64,000 bases of DNA from Trichobilharzia regenti (Eukaryota > Platyhelminthes > Trematoda > Strigeidida > Schistosomatidae): contig OX235270.1 in the NCBI GenBank assembly GCA_944472135.2, positions 55,371,267-55,435,266 of the forward strand, in the 5' to 3' direction. The position numbers were made by a program, and so were the translations under genes. The notes under the pieces were generated by a model. The model ran no database searches. It had not been told where the DNA came from and saw nothing but the letters and a program-made list of their open reading frames with translations. Shown here one piece after another: positions 60,850 to 64,000 of this stretch. Position 1 is the stretch's first letter. Every line of letters starts with the position of its first letter.

Positions 60850-61376
60850 AAGTCACAAATGTAAAACAAATCACAGTGGAAAAAAAGCCAGTCTACGTTC
60901 AGCTTGACTATAAAGGTGAAAACATTGCAGCGATGATCAACAGAAGGCTGAGTACATCACTAGCCATAGCCTATCCTGCAGCCAAGCTCGTTTCCGTCTA
61001 TCGAACAACTTGCTCTTTGGTGCAATCAAAAATCGATAGATATCCTTCTCATGTTACCTCCAACTGTATATACAAATTTACGTGTGTCTGCGGGAGCAGT
61101 TACATTGGAAGAACAGAAACAAGGGCATATCTACGATTTTCTGAACACGTACCAAAAAGCTTACGTCTAAAGGGAACAAATGCTTTAGACAGTGCCATCG
61201 TCAGGCATCTCCTCGACACGGGTCATGAGGTGGACGTCGAAAAGTCGTCCAAAATTATCAATAGGCAAAAGAGCTCAATTCTCCTTAAGTTTGCTGAAGC
61301 AATTTCTATCAAACGCTTGAAACCAGATCTATGTGTTCAGAAAGAAGTAGTTATTAGTCTTTCCTTGCCTTGGTAA
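60850..61376 (+). CDS. Penelope-like element C terminus with GIY-YIG endonuclease domain (5'-truncated)
   Basis: An uninterrupted frame (166 residues from the ATG at 60876, PLE-like a little further upstream) reads KKPVYVQLDYKG, then NRRLSTSLAIAYPAAKLVSV, then SNCIYKFTCVCGSSYIGRTE, then an R...R..EH block, and ends after IKRLKPDLCV. CIYKFTC...YIG with the Cys pattern and following RFSEH are the PLE variant of the GIY-YIG nuclease, which nicks target DNA for integration. RT is missing, so the copy is 5'-truncated. It lies antisense within the large SNAP29 intron. It could have come from the same PLE family as the array module, but the two pieces do not overlap. Confidence 0.85.
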
Positions 61377-62437
61377 CTGGATGCCTTTTTTCTCTCATCT
61401 GATTACGTAATCTTCGTATTTAACCTCACCCTCCCTTTTATAATCTGTAATTTTGCTTGTCTCTTGTTTCTTTGATTTGAGCTCAACTCAGTACATAGTT
61501 ACCTAACTTACTAGTCACTATGCATCTAACACACATCTCATCCTTATCACGTAACTCCTTTACCATTTTCTGCATACATTTATTTTGTTCTAACTTGAAC
61601 TGCCTGTGTGAAAACTATATAAGCGCAATCTTCTGAGCACTGTTTACTAATTGTGGAATTTTCTGTCAACTGACAATATGTAAAATTTGCAAGTATGTTA
61701 AAACATGTCTGTACTTAAACCTCATAATTTATTTAGGCTGTAAGCAGATGATGAGAAGCCAACGAAATAAATGATGGTACCACATTATTTTGCTAAAACT
61801 GTAGTTCTTGCTTGTTCAAATTCATTAAAGGGGAGAAAATGTATGAAATACTCTGTTTCTGACGAACAGAGCGACCGAAGTCATAGAGTCTGATGGGTTC
61901 TTTTTAAGTGTCAGCACATAAATTACTACTTTCAGTTAAATCCAACCCTTAAAGAGAAAATGAAATGGCATAAAAATCCAAATAAACAGCTTGTGCTTAC
62001 AATCATTAAGAAACATAATAGTTAAGGACCAAACTAGACAAACGTGATAAATGATAAATATGATATCTAAGCACGTAGTGAGAATTACCTTCCTAAAAGC
62101 AACAATCGTAATCTAAATATCTCCTCCACTAAGTAAGTACTCAGTCTCCAACCTCTGGTTTACTAGTTTTGCCGATATCATAGCATATATCATATCAAGG
62201 CATAGCCATCAATTGTCATCACACAATACGAAATAGGTGTGCTTCGCAATCTGTTGTAAAAACCTATACAAGGTTGCTGATTTGTATTACTTTTATTCTG
62301 TTGAAGATAATAAATATAACGGAGTTATAATATATGAGTGGGTTTTTGATAACGTGACACCCGAATTACTTAACCATTTCTTTACTTCACACAAATCACT
62401 AGGAGATTCTTGCTAAACCCAGAGTAGACGCATACCT
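61377..62437. other. PLE 3' non-coding tail and SNAP29 intron
   Basis: Sequence after the PLE stop probably includes its 3' UTR, but the end is not defined. An 8-bp inverted repeat, ATTTATTT at 61727 and AAATAAAT at 61765, encloses TGATGAG and CGAAA. Confidence 0.4.
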
Positions 62438-62515
62438 GTGCGTCGGTGGCACGGTGGTTAGGACTCTCGCCGACCATGCACATGGTCCGGGGTTCGAGCC
62501 CACGCCGGTGCACAC
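62438..62515 (+). repeat. tRNA-derived SINE head
   Basis: GTGCGTCGGTGGCACGGTGG, TTAGGACTC and GGTCCGGGGTTCGAGCCC: the best preserved of the four copies, with near-consensus A and B boxes. It is antisense in the SNAP29 intron. Confidence 0.8.
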
Positions 62516-63260
62516 CTGATATCTATGGTCGGCCTGCAAAATTTGGGCTACCGATATCCATGCTGAAAATTCCATACTTGTACCAAAAATACAGTGTGGA
62601 ATCAAGCTGTAAATCAAAAATCAAAAACATCAAATCAAAAAAATATATACTTGCGATTAATAAAGAGAAAGTAAGAAACAGAATACCACCAAAACGACTT
62701 AATTCTTGTAATGATTCACCCAGACGATAAAGCTTGGTCCAAATGCAGTATTTCCTCTTGCTTTCCCTGATTACAATACTATTGTCCACAGTTGTTTGTG
62801 ATAAATTTCATCACATCACATCTCATTCTGATTCCGAATAGCAACCTTCCGCCTGGCTGATATTTCACAAATCTGGACCCCATCAAAAATCCATGTTTGT
62901 TAGGTGACTTTTATAAATCCCATTTAGCACACAAGACTAACATTAGAGCAATAATATTTGGAACTTGAATTCCTTCGCTAAATCATCCAGAATCTTGATT
63001 ACTTGCTGGAGAAATGTATCAATTTCGTTAAATATTTTTTTAATCTTTGGGATTACTTCAAAAATACTCATAAACACTCAAATGAGTTCTCCCACTTAAC
63101 ACAATTAATGGAAGACTTCAGATCCGTTAGATGCATTTTCTTTTATAAAAATTGAGCAGTAGTGAAGAATAAACAGATGTAACAAACTCAGTATTGCTAT
63201 AAGAAGAACGCTGAATTCTTGGAAGCATAAAGCACTTTACATACAGAAATGTCTACCCAC
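62516..63260. other. SNAP29 intron, no further feature
   Basis: AT-rich intronic DNA next to the Qb exon. Confidence 0.5.
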
Positions 63261-63499
63261 CTGCGTGAAAAAATATTTCTAAATCCGCCAAAAACACTTG
63301 ACAATGTGTTAATTTTCTTTTGACTATCTTTCTGTAATTCACTAATTTCCTCGAGTTTTTGCTCTGCGCGACTTAATTTCTCGCCCTGTTCAACAAGCTC
63401 ATGAGCTGCCGAAACACCAATTTGTTCAGAATTATAAATACTGGCCAGTGCCCGCTGTTGACTTGCTTTCGTTCGTGACTGACTGTCTGATATTTGACA
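63261..63499 (-). CDS. SNAP29: SNAP29-type SNARE, Qb SNARE exon
   Basis: 239 bp between a TTGCTTAG acceptor and a GTGGGT donor. It encodes SQQRALASIYNSEQIGVSAA, then HELVEQGEKLSRAEQKLEEI, with the central glutamine of the Qb helix in the conserved EQGE block, then QKKINTLSSVFGGFRNIFS. This closely follows the SNAP29 pattern (R.LA..YES...G...EEL..QGE.L.R.E ... I.S.KSVFGG). The exon ends with two bases of an arginine codon completed at 57985. Confidence 0.88.
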
Positions 63500-63976
63500 C
63501 TAAGCAAATAAAACGTTTAGGTGCTTAATGGAAATTTAACGTGAATATCGGCAAAATATCAACATTTGGTTAATCCGCCAGTTACAGATTTATGAAACGG
63601 CACAGGCACTACAAAAATGTTGCATGCCTTTAAGTGAATAAACTAACAAAGCTACGGTGACTGCATTATAAAAAAGCGTGCGGTATCACAATAAGACTGT
63701 TACGGAAGAAAAAGGCGTAGCGGCAGTTATTCTTCAGAAGATGGTTGCATATCGAGTAAATACAAGTTTTGTTTCCACGGATTTTCGTACTCATCAACAA
63801 CTCGACTTCAGTACGTAACTCCCAATATGGAGTTCTGGGTTTAAGATCCACATCACCTACTTCAGCTTAAGTACAAGGTTAGTTTCACTAACAGCACAAA
63901 ATAAGTGTAGCATATAGCCGGATATGTGTAAATTCAGATGCAGGTAACTAAATTATGATTACATATTGTTAAATAC

Positions 63977-64000
63977 CTTGTTCAATCGTCTACATACTTC
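63977..64000 (-). CDS. SNAP29: SNAP29-type SNARE, end of an upstream exon (runs off right edge)
   Basis: EVCRRLNK precedes a GTATTT donor at 63971-63976 and joins the Qb exon in phase 0 to give a stretch resembling the EVLRRAE..A.ST-type segment of SNAP29 before the first helix. Only 24 bp are in the window, so this rests on frame and position. Confidence 0.6.

Overview
The window looks like nuclear DNA of a trematode flatworm, most likely Schistosoma or a close relative. The evidence is the combination of AT-rich intron-split genes, RTE/SR2-type non-LTR retrotransposons, a Penelope-like element (PLE) with a GIY-YIG domain, Gypsy-type LTR elements and tRNA-derived SINEs. The species cannot be fixed by reading alone.

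Layout. 1-2899: minus-strand Gypsy-type LTR element (gag-protease, then RT/RNase H running off the left edge), broken by frame changes. 2900-11567: mostly non-coding DNA with an RTE 3' scrap, SINE heads, a dispersed repeat and a few possible exons of an unrecognised plus-strand gene. 11568-16560: two degenerate RTE copies, one on + (with a repeat nested inside it) and one 3'-truncated on -. 17814-50563: a satellite-like array of about 17.9 head-to-tail copies of a 1641-bp unit. The unit is a minus-strand chimera: RTE endonuclease piece, then PLE reverse-transcriptase piece, then RTE RT C-terminal piece, plus about 400 bp of unknown origin. Two copies of one LTR element interrupt the array at the same position of the unit. 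The second is structurally complete (195-bp LTRs, 5-bp target duplication) and encodes a single 479-residue Gag fused in frame to what looks like an integrase C-terminal tail. 50564-54814: array flank with another RTE scrap and a repeat copy. 54815-64000: the last four coding exons of a SNAP29-type SNARE gene on the minus strand. Its introns hold SINEs and an open PLE GIY-YIG reading frame in antisense.

The only confident host gene is SNAP29; nearly everything else is transposon-derived. The main novelty is the array: a transposon chimera amplified into a satellite, reinvaded at one fixed site by a gag-only LTR element, with sequence variants suggesting that the insertions separate domains of repeat homogenisation.
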